64,000 bases of DNA. Source: CAVUMR01 sp963742715. GTDB taxonomy: Bacteria > Actinomycetota > Actinomycetes > Mycobacteriales > Micromonosporaceae. The notes beneath the pieces were generated by a model. It made no database searches. It saw nothing but the letters and a program-made list of their open reading frames with translations, and was not told the origin of the DNA. Location: the NCBI GenBank assembly GCA_963742715.1, contig CAVUMR010000002.1, positions 2,790,001 to 2,854,000 of the forward strand. The letters are read 5' to 3'. Each line of letters starts with the position of its first letter. The stretch's first letter is position 1. Position numbers and translations under genes: made by a program. Shown here piece by piece: positions 36,737-45,505 of the stretch.

Positions 36737-36998
36737 TGGGATCCTTCCCTCGATATGGTCGCCGGCAGCGCGTGACATCGCGCTACATCAGCCGGCGGCC
36801 GGTGCGACTCCCCGCGTGTCATGCCGCGGGGGTACGGACAACCGGACAGCTGGGCATAGCTACGGAAGCTTCCGAGGCTGCGCCTGCTGTCGGCGTGCGA
36901 CCCGTGGGAGTGCGGCGGTATGCCGCGCTGGCTGAATAGCCGAAATAGGAATGCTTGCCCTGCGGAGATCGCGCGCGTGGGCGGTTGTACCTGGGCCT

Positions 36999-37028
36999 AG
37001 CGTAGTCAACGTGGCCTACCTGCGGCAA
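36999..37028 (-). promoter_or_regulatory. Candidate rho promoter
   Basis: On the minus strand TTGCCG (37023-37028) and TACGCT (36999-37004) are separated by 18 bp. This implies a 5' untranslated leader of about 255 bases before the TTG start of rho. The 358-base gap 36737-37094 between thrB and rho has no gene. A small hairpin (GGCTgaatAGCC) lies at about 36928-36939 in the leader. Confidence 0.4.
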
Positions 37029-37094
37029 CAGGGCCAGCGCTCGGCGTGTTCCCGCGTGTCGTAGATGTGACCCAGGCCGCACTCCGTACCACGC

Positions 37095-38003
37095 TCAGTC
37101 GAGGACGCAAGCGCCGCTCCGGTCGACTACCAGCGGGAATACCGTGAAGCCCGCCGGTACCGGCCCGGTCGGGTCGTACTCCGGCGGTACGAGCGCCAGC
37201 ACGGTCGGGCCGGCACCGCTGACCACCGCCGGTACGCCCGCCGCGCGCAGCCGCCGGACCAGCGCGATCGAGGCCAGCATCGCCGGTGCCCGGTACTCCT
37301 GGTGCAGCCGGTCCTCGGTGGCCGGCAACAGCAGCGACGGCTCGGCGGTCAGCGCGTGTACCAGCAGCGCAGCCCGGCCGGCGTTGGCGGCCGCGTCCGG
37401 ATGCGGCACCTGCCCGGGCAGCAGCCGCCTCGCCTCGGCGGTGAGGCTGCGCTCGGCCGGTACGAACGCGACCACGCGGAGCCGGCTGTCCGGTTCCAGC
37501 CGTACCGCCTCGGCGCCGCCCGCACCGGTCCAGGCGATGGTCAGGCCGCCCAACAGGCATGCCGCGACGTTGTCCGGATGGCCCTCCAGATCGGCCGCGA
37601 GTCGCAGTACGCCCGCCTGGTCCAGCTTTTCGGCGCCCCGCTCGACCAGCGCGCGGGCCGCGAGGACGCCGGCCACGATGGCGGCCGACGACGATCCCAA
37701 CCCGCGCGCGTGCGGGATCCGGTTGACGCAGCGCACCGCGAGCCCGGCCGGCCGGCCGCCCAACGCGTCGAATCCGGCGAGGCAGGCGCGTACCACCAGG
37801 TGCGCTTCGTCGGTCGGCAACAGCCCGGCGCCCTCCCCGGCCACCTCGACGGTGACCCCGCCGTCGGTCACCCGCGCCTCGAGCTCGTCGTACCAGGCCA
37901 GGGCCAGGCCGAGCGCGTCGAAGCCGGGCCCGAGGTTGGCGCTCGTCGCCGGCGCGCGCACCCGGACCGGTACCCGGATGAATGTGGGTCCGTTGCCGGT
38001 CAT
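37095..38003 (-). CDS. thrB: Homoserine kinase
   Basis: A 302-residue GHMP kinase phosphorylating homoserine in threonine synthesis. ATSANLGPGFDALGLAL, the ATP loop PHARGLGSSSAAIVAG and the C-terminal GAGPTVLALV are diagnostic. ATG 38003 gives a family-like start (MTGNGP...); ATG 38018 is possible. Its partners thrC and hom are 3.6 kb away, separated by a secreted protease gene on the opposite strand. Confidence 0.95.
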   Translation of the reverse strand: MTGNGPTFIRVPVRVRAPATSANLGPGFDALGLALAWYDELEARVTDGGVTVEVAGEGAGLLPTDEAHLVVRACLAGFDALGGRPAGLAVRCVNRIPHARGLGSSSAAIVAGVLAARALVERGAEKLDQAGVLRLAADLEGHPDNVAACLLGGLTIAWTGAGGAEAVRLEPDSRLRVVAFVPAERSLTAEARRLLPGQVPHPDAAANAGRAALLVHALTAEPSLLLPATEDRLHQEYRAPAMLASIALVRRLRAAGVPAVVSGAGPTVLALVPPEYDPTGPVPAGFTVFPLVVDRSGACVLD

Positions 38004-38018
38004 CCGAACATCACACAT

Positions 38019-38480
38019 CCGGACAAGTCAGACGCATTTCCGCCCCATAACTCCGCGCCGCGACCGGACGAATTGGTAGCACGGTGACTATCCGACGATC
38101 CGGCCGGTACACAATGGCGTCCAGAGACTGTATTGGTCGCCGCGTGGTCACTCCCAGAATGGTGCGGCACCACCCGGAGCGACCCGGATCCGCCCCCGGG
38201 ATCGCCGGTCACACCCGGTCCGAGCAGCGGCAACATTGCAGGACTCCAGTGCTGAGCGGCGAATACCGGCGACCACCGCGCTCGCCGGATAACGAATTGG
38301 TGTCAGGAATGCGACAAGCCCCGTCCGGCTCGCGGTGACCTATTCCGGGTCGGACCCTCGCGTTTTCCCTCAATTGATAGTTGTCCCAGTGCGAGGTCTT
38401 GCGCACAACGCGTTCGGCAGGGCACGCTGCCGCTCGGGGCGCCACAAGGCGCCCATGGGCCCGTTCGAGGGGGATTGCCC
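38019..38480. other. Divergent intergenic region between thrB and the M36 protease gene
   Basis: These 462 bases contain no supported gene. It has lower GC than its surroundings, for example around 38090-38130 and 38285-38390, and must hold the promoters of both divergent genes. I found no unambiguous -35/-10 pair, riboswitch or strong hairpin. Confidence 0.5.
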
Positions 38481-41405
38481 ATGCCAGCACCCTCGCCACA
38501 CCCTTCGGCCCGCGCATCGCAACGATTCACCCTCCGACGCGTACTGCTCGCGTCGGTCGGGATCGTCGCGGTGGTTGCCGCGGTGACCGGTCCAGGGAGT
38601 GCGCAAGCCAAGTCATCACCAGACTCACCGTTCGCGTCGGGTAGCAAGGCGACGTCCGGCGAGCAGAAGGCAGACTACGACGCACGTTCCGATGAGATGA
38701 TCAAGCCGGTACTGCAGCAGCGGCGCGCCGCGATGGCCGCCAAGCCGGCCAGCGGCATGACGGAGCTCCGCCGCAGCCTCGGTACCGAGGGCATCGTCGA
38801 CATCGATCCACTCACCCGCACCCCACGCCAGGTCGCCCGCACCGACGGGTTCCTGACCGGCGCGAGCAACGCCAAGCCGGCTGACGTCGCGCTCGGCTAC
38901 CTGCGCGCGCACGCGACCACCTTCGGCCTGGCCAGCGGCGACATCGCTCGGCTGAGCCTGCGCAAGGACTACACCGACATCGCCGGCATCCACCACCTGT
39001 CGTTCGTACAGTCGGTGGGTGGCGTCGCGGTGTTCGGCAACGGGCTCAAGGCGAACGTCGCCCCGAACGGCTCCCTGATCAGCATCCAGGGCTCCCCCGT
39101 TGCCAACCTGCCGAGCTCGGTCGGCGCCGCCAAGCTGTCCGCTTCGGCCGCCCGCAACGCGGCCATCGAGGACGTCTTCGCCACGCCGAAGTCCGCCTCG
39201 GCGAAGGCCTCCGGCTCCACCACCACGTTCAGCGGTGGAGACCAGGCCAAGAAGGTCGTCTTCACCACGATCAACGGTCCGCGGATCGCGTGGCAGACGA
39301 TCACCTCGCCGTCGAAGTCGCAGATGTACCTGCACGTCCTGGACGCGCAGACCGGCCGCGTGCTGTACCGGCGCGACCTCGTCCAGCACGACAACGCCAA
39401 GGTCGTCGACAACTACATCGGCGCGCCCAAGGGCGGTACTCCGCACGTGGTGAACCTGCCGACGAGCTGGCTGCCGAGCGGCTCGCCGCGCCTGGCCGGC
39501 AACGTCGCGCACGTGTACAACGACGTGAACGACGACAACACCGCGCAGCCGGGCGAAGAGGTCGGGCCGAGCGGATCGCACTCGTTCGTCTACAACGTCA
39601 CCACGTTCAACTCGAGCCCGGACTGCTCGTCGGCGTTCCCGTGCCTGTGGGACCCGGAGACGCCGGACTCGTGGCAGGCCAACGCCAAGCCGTCCGCCGT
39701 ACAGCTGATGTACTTCATCGGCAAGTACCACGACCACCTCCGCGCGGCACCGATCGGGTTCACCCGGTCCGCCGGCAACTTCGAGGCAGTCGACGGTGAC
39801 GCGGTACAGGGCGAGAACCTCGACGGTGCCGACACCGCCGACGGCCTGCCCGACGGCAACCACCTGGACAACGCCAACTTCGGCACCCCGCCGGACGGCA
39901 CCCCGCCACGGATGCAGATGTACCTGTGGCACACGCCGGGCGACCCCACCGACCCGTTCCTGCCGACCATGGGCTCGTACGACGGCGACATCGTCTACCA
40001 CGAGTACACCCACGGTCTGTCGAACCGGCTGGTCGTCGACGCCAATGGCGTGTCCACGCTGGGCAACCTGCAGGCCGGCTCGATGGGTGAGGCCTGGGGC
40101 GACTGGTACGGGACCGACTTCCTGGTCAAGCAGGGCTACCTGACCGACACCGCGGCCGCGGGCGACCTGCGGGTCGGCGCGTACGTCGGGGCGGACCAGG
40201 ACCTGATCCGTAGCCAGCCGCTGGACTGCCCGGTGGGTAGCACCTCGACCAAGTGCCCCGGTACCCCGGACGCCGGCGCGGGTGGCTACACCTACGGCGA
40301 CTTCGGTCTGATCAGCGGTGGTGGGCCCGAGGTCCACGCCGACGGTGAGATCTGGGCCGAGACCCTGTGGGACCTGCGCAAGGCGATCAGCTCCGGCAAG
40401 GCCGAGGGTCTGGTCACCCGGGCGATGGAGCTGGCTCCGGCCAACCCGTCGTTCCTGGACATGCGTAACGCCATCCTGCAGGCCGACCTGGTGCTGGAGA
40501 ACGGCAAGGCGCACAAGAACATCTGGAAGGTCTTCGCCAAGCGCGGCATGGGCTACTTCGCCGGTGCCAACGACGGTGACGACACCCAGCCGGCCGAGGA
40601 CTTCAACACTCCGCCGCCGGCCGGTACCCCGACCGGTTCCCTTTCCGGAACGGTGACCGACAGCGACAGCGGCGACCCGATCGCGGGTGCCACGGTCGCG
40701 TTCGGTGGGCACGCCTCCGGTTTCGCCGGTGACTACGCCGCGGTGACCGCCGCGGACGGCACCTACGAGATCGACGGCATCATCGCCGGGACGTACCCGA
40801 AGGTGTTCGCGGTGGGCCCGGGCTTCGACCGGGTCAGCCAGACGGTGTCGGTCGGGTCGCACCCGAACGCTGTCGACTGGTCGCTGCGTCGCGACTGGGC
40901 GGCGTCATCCGGCGGCGGCACGATCGCCGCCAACAACACGCAGGACGGTGACCCGTTCGGCTGTGGCGCTGCGGCGCTGATCGACCAGTCGCAGGGCAGT
41001 GGCGTCAGCACCGCGGTGGAGCCGCCGAACACGCCGACTCCGCCCGGCATGACGCCGAAGTTCGCCACCATCAAGTTGCCGGCCGCGGTGGACATCGCCG
41101 AGCTGCAGATCAACCCGACCGCCACCTGTGGCGACGGGGGCAGCGCGTCGACCGGTGACTACAAGGTGGAGACGTCGCAGGACGGCACCACCTTCACGGT
41201 CGGGGCGACCGGTCACTTCGGCCTCGCCGACCGCGGCCACATGGTGGTCGTACCGCTGACCGCCGGTACCACCGGCGTGCAGTACGTCCGCTACACCATG
41301 CTCGGTACCCAGGTGATGGACTCGGGCGGGACCTGCCCGGGCGCGTTCTCCGGGTGTGACTTCGTCGACTCCGTCGAGGTCGCCGTGTACGGCGTAGCCA
41401 GCTAG
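38481..41405 (+). CDS. Secreted M36 (fungalysin) family metalloprotease
   Basis: A 974-residue secreted zinc protease. Signal peptide: basic start and hydrophobic stretch (residues 20-43, ending in SAQA). An FTP-type propeptide (about 80-280) and the catalytic domain follow, with HEYTH (507-511) and downstream Glu537 in GSMGEAWGDWYG, the third zinc ligand. A carboxypeptidase-regulatory-like/CNA-B-like beta domain (about 720-790) and a C-terminal discoidin-like beta-sandwich (about 800-974) complete it. ATG 38481 is seven bases after GAGGGGG. The gene interrupts the threonine cluster between thrC and thrB. Likely role: extracellular protein degradation. Confidence 0.93.
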   Translation: MPAPSPHPSARASQRFTLRRVLLASVGIVAVVAAVTGPGSAQAKSSPDSPFASGSKATSGEQKADYDARSDEMIKPVLQQRRAAMAAKPASGMTELRRSLGTEGIVDIDPLTRTPRQVARTDGFLTGASNAKPADVALGYLRAHATTFGLASGDIARLSLRKDYTDIAGIHHLSFVQSVGGVAVFGNGLKANVAPNGSLISIQGSPVANLPSSVGAAKLSASAARNAAIEDVFATPKSASAKASGSTTTFSGGDQAKKVVFTTINGPRIAWQTITSPSKSQMYLHVLDAQTGRVLYRRDLVQHDNAKVVDNYIGAPKGGTPHVVNLPTSWLPSGSPRLAGNVAHVYNDVNDDNTAQPGEEVGPSGSHSFVYNVTTFNSSPDCSSAFPCLWDPETPDSWQANAKPSAVQLMYFIGKYHDHLRAAPIGFTRSAGNFEAVDGDAVQGENLDGADTADGLPDGNHLDNANFGTPPDGTPPRMQMYLWHTPGDPTDPFLPTMGSYDGDIVYHEYTHGLSNRLVVDANGVSTLGNLQAGSMGEAWGDWYGTDFLVKQGYLTDTAAAGDLRVGAYVGADQDLIRSQPLDCPVGSTSTKCPGTPDAGAGGYTYGDFGLISGGGPEVHADGEIWAETLWDLRKAISSGKAEGLVTRAMELAPANPSFLDMRNAILQADLVLENGKAHKNIWKVFAKRGMGYFAGANDGDDTQPAEDFNTPPPAGTPTGSLSGTVTDSDSGDPIAGATVAFGGHASGFAGDYAAVTAADGTYEIDGIIAGTYPKVFAVGPGFDRVSQTVSVGSHPNAVDWSLRRDWAASSGGGTIAANNTQDGDPFGCGAAALIDQSQGSGVSTAVEPPNTPTPPGMTPKFATIKLPAAVDIAELQINPTATCGDGGSASTGDYKVETSQDGTTFTVGATGHFGLADRGHMVVVPLTAGTTGVQYVRYTMLGTQVMDSGGTCPGAFSGCDFVDSVEVAVYGVAS

Positions 41406-41425
41406 TCGGTACCGCTCCAACCGGG

Positions 41426-41458
41426 CTGGCCGGGTTCCCCTCGCGGGAGCCCGGCCAG
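41426..41458. terminator. Hairpin between the M36 gene and thrC
   Basis: CTGGCCGGG (41426-41434) pairs with CCCGGCCAG (41450-41458), with additional pairing in the loop (TCCC/GGGA). It lies 20 bases after the protease stop and in the tail of the convergent thrC transcript, so it could serve both strands. Confidence 0.65.
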
Positions 41459-41480
41459 TTCCGTGTCCGCCCTCCAACGG

Positions 41481-41544
41481 GCGACCGGGGCGACCAGGCG
41501 ACCGGGGCGACTGGCGACCGGCGACCGGCGAGACCAGGCGACCG
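41481..41544. repeat. Imperfect GCGACCGG-type direct repeats
   Basis: The motif GCGACCGG or near variants (GCGACCAG, GCGACTGG) occurs seven to eight times in 64 bases downstream of thrC. It is a small degenerate minisatellite in non-coding DNA. Confidence 0.7.
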
Positions 41545-41561
41545 CGCCCGCCGGGCCGGAC

Positions 41562-42635
41562 TCAGGCCAGGTCGAGGGCGCGGGCGGCCGCGTGCGCGTC
41601 CACCGGGATGGTGACCGGTGCCGGCGCGGTGGCGACCGCCCAGTCCGGATCCTTCAGGCCGTGCCCGGTGACCGTGCACACCACGGTCTCGCCGGCCCGT
41701 ACCTCGCCCGCCTCGGCCACCAGCAGCAGGCCGGCCACGCTGGCCGCGCTGGCCAGCTCGACGAACACGCCTTCGGTACGGGCCAGCAGCCGGTACGCCC
41801 GCAGGATGTCCCGGTCGGTGACCGCGGTGATCGAGCCGCCGGACTCGTCCCGCGCGGCCAGCGCCTTGGTCCAGCTCGCCGGGTTGCCGATCCGGATCGC
41901 GGTGGCGATCGTCTGCGGCTCGCGTACCACCTCGCCGCGCACGATCGGGGCCGCGCCGTGCGCCTGGAACCCGAACATCCGCGGCCGCAGGCTCGCGTTG
42001 CCGGCGGTGTGGTCCTCGACGTACCCCCGCCAGTACGCGGTGATGTTGCCCGCGTTGCCGACCGGCAGGCAGTGCACGTCCGGTGCGTCCCCGAGCGCGG
42101 ACACGATCTCGAACGCGGCGGTCTTCTGCCCCTCGATCCGGTCCGGGTTGACCGAGTTGACCAGCGCCACCGGATAGTCCTGGGAGAGCTTGCCGGCCAG
42201 CGTCAGGCAGTCGTCGAAGTTGCCGTCGACCTGCAGCAACCTGGCGCCGTGCACCAGTCCCTGGGCCAGCTTGCCGAGCGCGATCTTCCCGGACGGGACG
42301 AGCACCGCACAGGTCACGCCGGCCCGGGCGGCGTACGCCGCGGCGGACGCGGCGGTGTTGCCGGTGGACGCGCAGATGATCGCCTTCGCGCCGGTCTCCA
42401 CCGCGCGGGAGATCGCCACGGTCATGCCGCGGTCCTTGAACGAGCCGGTCGGGTTCGCCCCCTCGACCTTGAGGTACACGTCGCAGCCGGTACGCCGGGA
42501 CAGCTCCGGCGCGGGCAGCAGCGGGGTACCGCCCTCGTGCAGCGTGATCACCGGAGTGGTATCGGTGACCGGCAGCCGGTCGGCGTACTCGTGGATGACG
42601 CCGCGCCAGGTACGGCCGGCGCCGGGGCTAGTCAC
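41562..42635 (-). CDS. thrC: Threonine synthase
   Basis: A 357-residue PLP enzyme converting O-phosphohomoserine to threonine. The PLP Lys is in TGSFKDRGMT, the phosphate loop is GNAGN (PVGNAGNITAYW) and ASTGNTAASAAAYAARAG is conserved. It is the short actinobacterial form. GTG 42635 lies inside the last codons of hom (8-base overlap), so the two are translationally coupled. Confidence 0.96.
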   Translation of the reverse strand: MTSPGAGRTWRGVIHEYADRLPVTDTTPVITLHEGGTPLLPAPELSRRTGCDVYLKVEGANPTGSFKDRGMTVAISRAVETGAKAIICASTGNTAASAAAYAARAGVTCAVLVPSGKIALGKLAQGLVHGARLLQVDGNFDDCLTLAGKLSQDYPVALVNSVNPDRIEGQKTAAFEIVSALGDAPDVHCLPVGNAGNITAYWRGYVEDHTAGNASLRPRMFGFQAHGAAPIVRGEVVREPQTIATAIRIGNPASWTKALAARDESGGSITAVTDRDILRAYRLLARTEGVFVELASAASVAGLLLVAEAGEVRAGETVVCTVTGHGLKDPDWAVATAPAPVTIPVDAHAAARALDLA

Positions 42636-43944
42636 CTTCCACCCGCATCACCCGCGCCACGTCCCGGACGATGTCGAGTCCGCGCATCGCGTCGACGGTC
42701 GCCCGCAGTGCCGCCTCCGGCGCCCGGTGCGTGACGATCACCAGCAGCGCGTCCTCGCCGCGCCCCTCCTGTCGTACCGTCTGGATACTCACGCCGTGCT
42801 CGGCGAACACGCCGGCGACCGCGGCCAGTACGCCGGCCCGGTCGGCCACGTCCAGCGATACGTGATAGCGGGTCAGTACCTCGTCCATCGGCCGGATCCG
42901 CAGGTCGGCATAGGTCGACTCGGCCGGCAGCCGGCGACCCGCGAGCCGGTTGCGGGCCACCGCGACCAGGTCGCCGAGTACCGCGCTGGCCGTCGGCGCA
43001 CCGCCCGCGCCCTGGCCGTAGAACATCAGGTCACCCGCGGCCATGCTCTCCACGAACACCGCGTTGAACGCGCCGCCGACCGCGGCGAGCGGATGGCTGC
43101 GCGGGATCATCGCCGGATGTACCCGCACCGAGACGCTGCCGCCGGCGGCGTCCTCGGTCTGTGAGGCCAGGCAGAGCAGCTTGATCGTGCAGCCCATCTC
43201 CTGCGCGGCGGTCATGTCGGCGGCGGTGATCTCGGTGATCCCCTCCCGGTACACGTCGGCCGCGGTCACCCGGGTGTGAAAGGCCAGCGAGGCGAGGATG
43301 GCGGCCTTCGCGGCCGCGTCGAAGCCGTCCACATCGGCGGTCGGATCGGCTTCGGCGTACCCGAGGGCGGTGGCCTGGTCGAGCGCCTCGGAGAAGCCGG
43401 CGCCGGTGGCGTCCATCTGGGACAGGATGTAGTTCGTCGTACCGTTCACGATGCCGGTCACCCGGGTCACCCGGTCCCCGTGCAGTGACTCGCGCAGCGG
43501 CCGGAGCAGCGGAATCGCGCCGGCGACCGCGGCCTCGTAGTACAGGTCGGCACCACCGGCCGCGGCCGCGTCGTCCAGCGCCGCGCCGTCCTCGGCCAGC
43601 AGCGCTTTGTTCGCGGTCACCACGCTGCGGCCGGACCGCAGCGCCTCGAGCAGCCAGCCCCGGGCCGGCTCCAGCCCGCCGACCACCTCCACCACGATGT
43701 CCACGTCGTCCCGCTTGACCAGGCCCATCGCGTCCGCGGTGAACAGGTGCGCGGGTACCGGCAGCTCGCCGCGGTCGCGGTCCGGCCGGCGTACCGCGAT
43801 GCCGACCAGCTCCAGTGGCGCGCCGATCCGGGCGGCCAGGTCGCCGGCCTGCTCGTGCAGCAGCCGTACAACCTCGCTGCCGACCGTGCCGCAGCCGAGC
43901 AGGGCGATCCTCAACGGGTCCGCCACGCGCCATCCCCCGTCCAT
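42628..43944 (-). CDS. hom: Homoserine dehydrogenase with ACT domain
   Basis: A 438-residue enzyme reducing aspartate semialdehyde to homoserine. The Rossmann motif is LLGCGTVGSEV, the catalytic region includes GIVNGTTNYIL and YAEADPTADVDG, and a C-terminal ACT domain (about 355-438, YHVSLDVADRAGVLA) suggests feedback control by threonine. ATG 43944 or the better-spaced GTG 43926 (behind GGGGGA) may be the start. Confidence 0.95.
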   Translation of the reverse strand: MDGGWRVADPLRIALLGCGTVGSEVVRLLHEQAGDLAARIGAPLELVGIAVRRPDRDRGELPVPAHLFTADAMGLVKRDDVDIVVEVVGGLEPARGWLLEALRSGRSVVTANKALLAEDGAALDDAAAAGGADLYYEAAVAGAIPLLRPLRESLHGDRVTRVTGIVNGTTNYILSQMDATGAGFSEALDQATALGYAEADPTADVDGFDAAAKAAILASLAFHTRVTAADVYREGITEITAADMTAAQEMGCTIKLLCLASQTEDAAGGSVSVRVHPAMIPRSHPLAAVGGAFNAVFVESMAAGDLMFYGQGAGGAPTASAVLGDLVAVARNRLAGRRLPAESTYADLRIRPMDEVLTRYHVSLDVADRAGVLAAVAGVFAEHGVSIQTVRQEGRGEDALLVIVTHRAPEAALRATVDAMRGLDIVRDVARVMRVEGD

Positions 43945-43987
43945 CCGCCCCGATGTGCCGCCCCGGCGGCACCGCCGGTCGACACGG

Positions 43988-45505
43988 TCAGCCCACGTCC
44001 AGCCGGAGCAGGTCGTCCTCCGTCTCCCGCCGGAGCAGGACCCGTGCCGTACCGTTCGCCACCGCGATCACCGGTGGCCGCGGTACGTGGTTGTAGTTGC
44101 TGGCCATGCTCCGGCAGTACGCCCCGGTGCCGGGTACCGCGACGAGATCCCCGGGCGCGACATCGGCCGGCAGGAACTCGTCCCGCACCACGATGTCACC
44201 TGCCTCGCAGTGCTTGCCGACGATTCGGGCCAGGATCGGTGCCGCGTCGGAGGTACGGGAGGCGAGCGTGGCCGAGTACGACGCGTCGTACAGCGCGGTG
44301 CGGATGTTGTCGCTCATCCCGCCGTCCACGCTCAGATAGGTACGGATGCCGTCCACGTCCTTGACCGTGCCCACCTCGTACAACGTGAACATCGAGGGAC
44401 CGGCGACGGCCCGGCCCGGCTCGACGGACAGGCGCGGGACGGCGAGCTGGTACGCCGCGCATTCGTGCGCGATGATCTTGGCGAGACTGGCGGCGATCTC
44501 GGCCGGCGCGAGCGGATCGTCCTGGGTCGTGTACGCGATGCCGAAGCCGCCGCCGAGGTCCAGTTCGGGCAGCTCGACGCCGTACCGGTCCCGGACCGCC
44601 GCCTGCAGGCCGAGCACCCGGCGGGCGGAGATCTCGAAGGCGGACGTGTCGAAGATCTGCGACCCGATGTGCGAGTGCAGGCCGCGCAGCTCGAGCCAGT
44701 CGCTGGCCAGCACCCGGGCCACCGCCGCCTCGGCGGCACTGCCGCCACCTGCCTCGCCGGCACCGCCGCTGTCCGCGTCGACCGGGCCGCGGGCGGTGCC
44801 GGACGCGTCGTCGCCGGCCCGATGGGCACCGCGGGCGGTACCGGACGCCCCACCCGGCCGCGGCGCCATCGAGAAGCCGAACTTCTGGTCCTCGTGCGCG
44901 GTGGCGATGTACTCGTGCGTGTGCGCCTCGACGCCGACCGTCACCCGTACCAGCACCGGTACCCGCACACCTCGGTCGGCGGCGACCGCGGCGAGCCGGT
45001 CGATCTCCTCGAACGAGTCGACAATCACCCGACCGATCCCGGCGTCGACCGCGCGGGTCAGCTCGTCGAGCGACTTGTTGTTGCCGTGCAGCCCGATCCG
45101 TTCGGCCGGAAAACCGGCCGCGAGCGCGGTGGCCAGCTCACCGCCGGAGCAGACGTCGAGGCACAGGCCCTCCTCGGCGATCCAGGTCGCGACCGCCCGG
45201 CACAGGAAGGCCTTGCCCGCGTAGTACACGGCGCTGCCCGGGACCGCGGCCGCGAACGCGTCCGCGTACGCCCGGGCCCGGGCCCGGAAGTCCGCCTCGT
45301 CCAGTACGTACGTCGGCGTGCCGTACTCACCGGCGAGGCTGGCCACGTCGATGCCGCCGACCTCGAGCGCCCCGGCCGCGTCCCGGCGTACCGTCGCCGG
45401 CCACAGCCCCGGCAACAGCGCGTTGACGTCGGTGGGCTCGCGGAGCCAGGCCGGTCCGGGGTAGCCGATGTCGGCGTGCAGCGCACCGGCCTCGTGAGCG
45501 CGCAC
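43988..45505 (-). CDS. lysA: Diaminopimelate decarboxylase with low-complexity insertion
   Basis: A 505-residue PLP enzyme making lysine from meso-diaminopimelate. PLP Lys98 is in YYAGKAFLC, HSHIGSQIFD and CEAGDIV are further active-site motifs. Residues about 214-260 (bases 44726-44866) are an extra Gly/Ala/Ser/Thr-rich stretch with two GTARG copies, between HEDQKFGFSM and VARVLASDW. LysA proteins usually continue directly there. GTG 45505 is exactly adjacent to the argS stop, so the two are coupled. Confidence 0.95.
   Translation of the reverse strand: MRAHEAGALHADIGYPGPAWLREPTDVNALLPGLWPATVRRDAAGALEVGGIDVASLAGEYGTPTYVLDEADFRARARAYADAFAAAVPGSAVYYAGKAFLCRAVATWIAEEGLCLDVCSGGELATALAAGFPAERIGLHGNNKSLDELTRAVDAGIGRVIVDSFEEIDRLAAVAADRGVRVPVLVRVTVGVEAHTHEYIATAHEDQKFGFSMAPRPGGASGTARGAHRAGDDASGTARGPVDADSGGAGEAGGGSAAEAAVARVLASDWLELRGLHSHIGSQIFDTSAFEISARRVLGLQAAVRDRYGVELPELDLGGGFGIAYTTQDDPLAPAEIAASLAKIIAHECAAYQLAVPRLSVEPGRAVAGPSMFTLYEVGTVKDVDGIRTYLSVDGGMSDNIRTALYDASYSATLASRTSDAAPILARIVGKHCEAGDIVVRDEFLPADVAPGDLVAVPGTGAYCRSMASNYNHVPRPPVIAVANGTARVLLRRETEDDLLRLDVG

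Noticed and set aside
41481..41544. Possible operator array (GCGACCGG)
   Set aside because: It lies downstream of both convergent genes, so a promoter role is unlikely.
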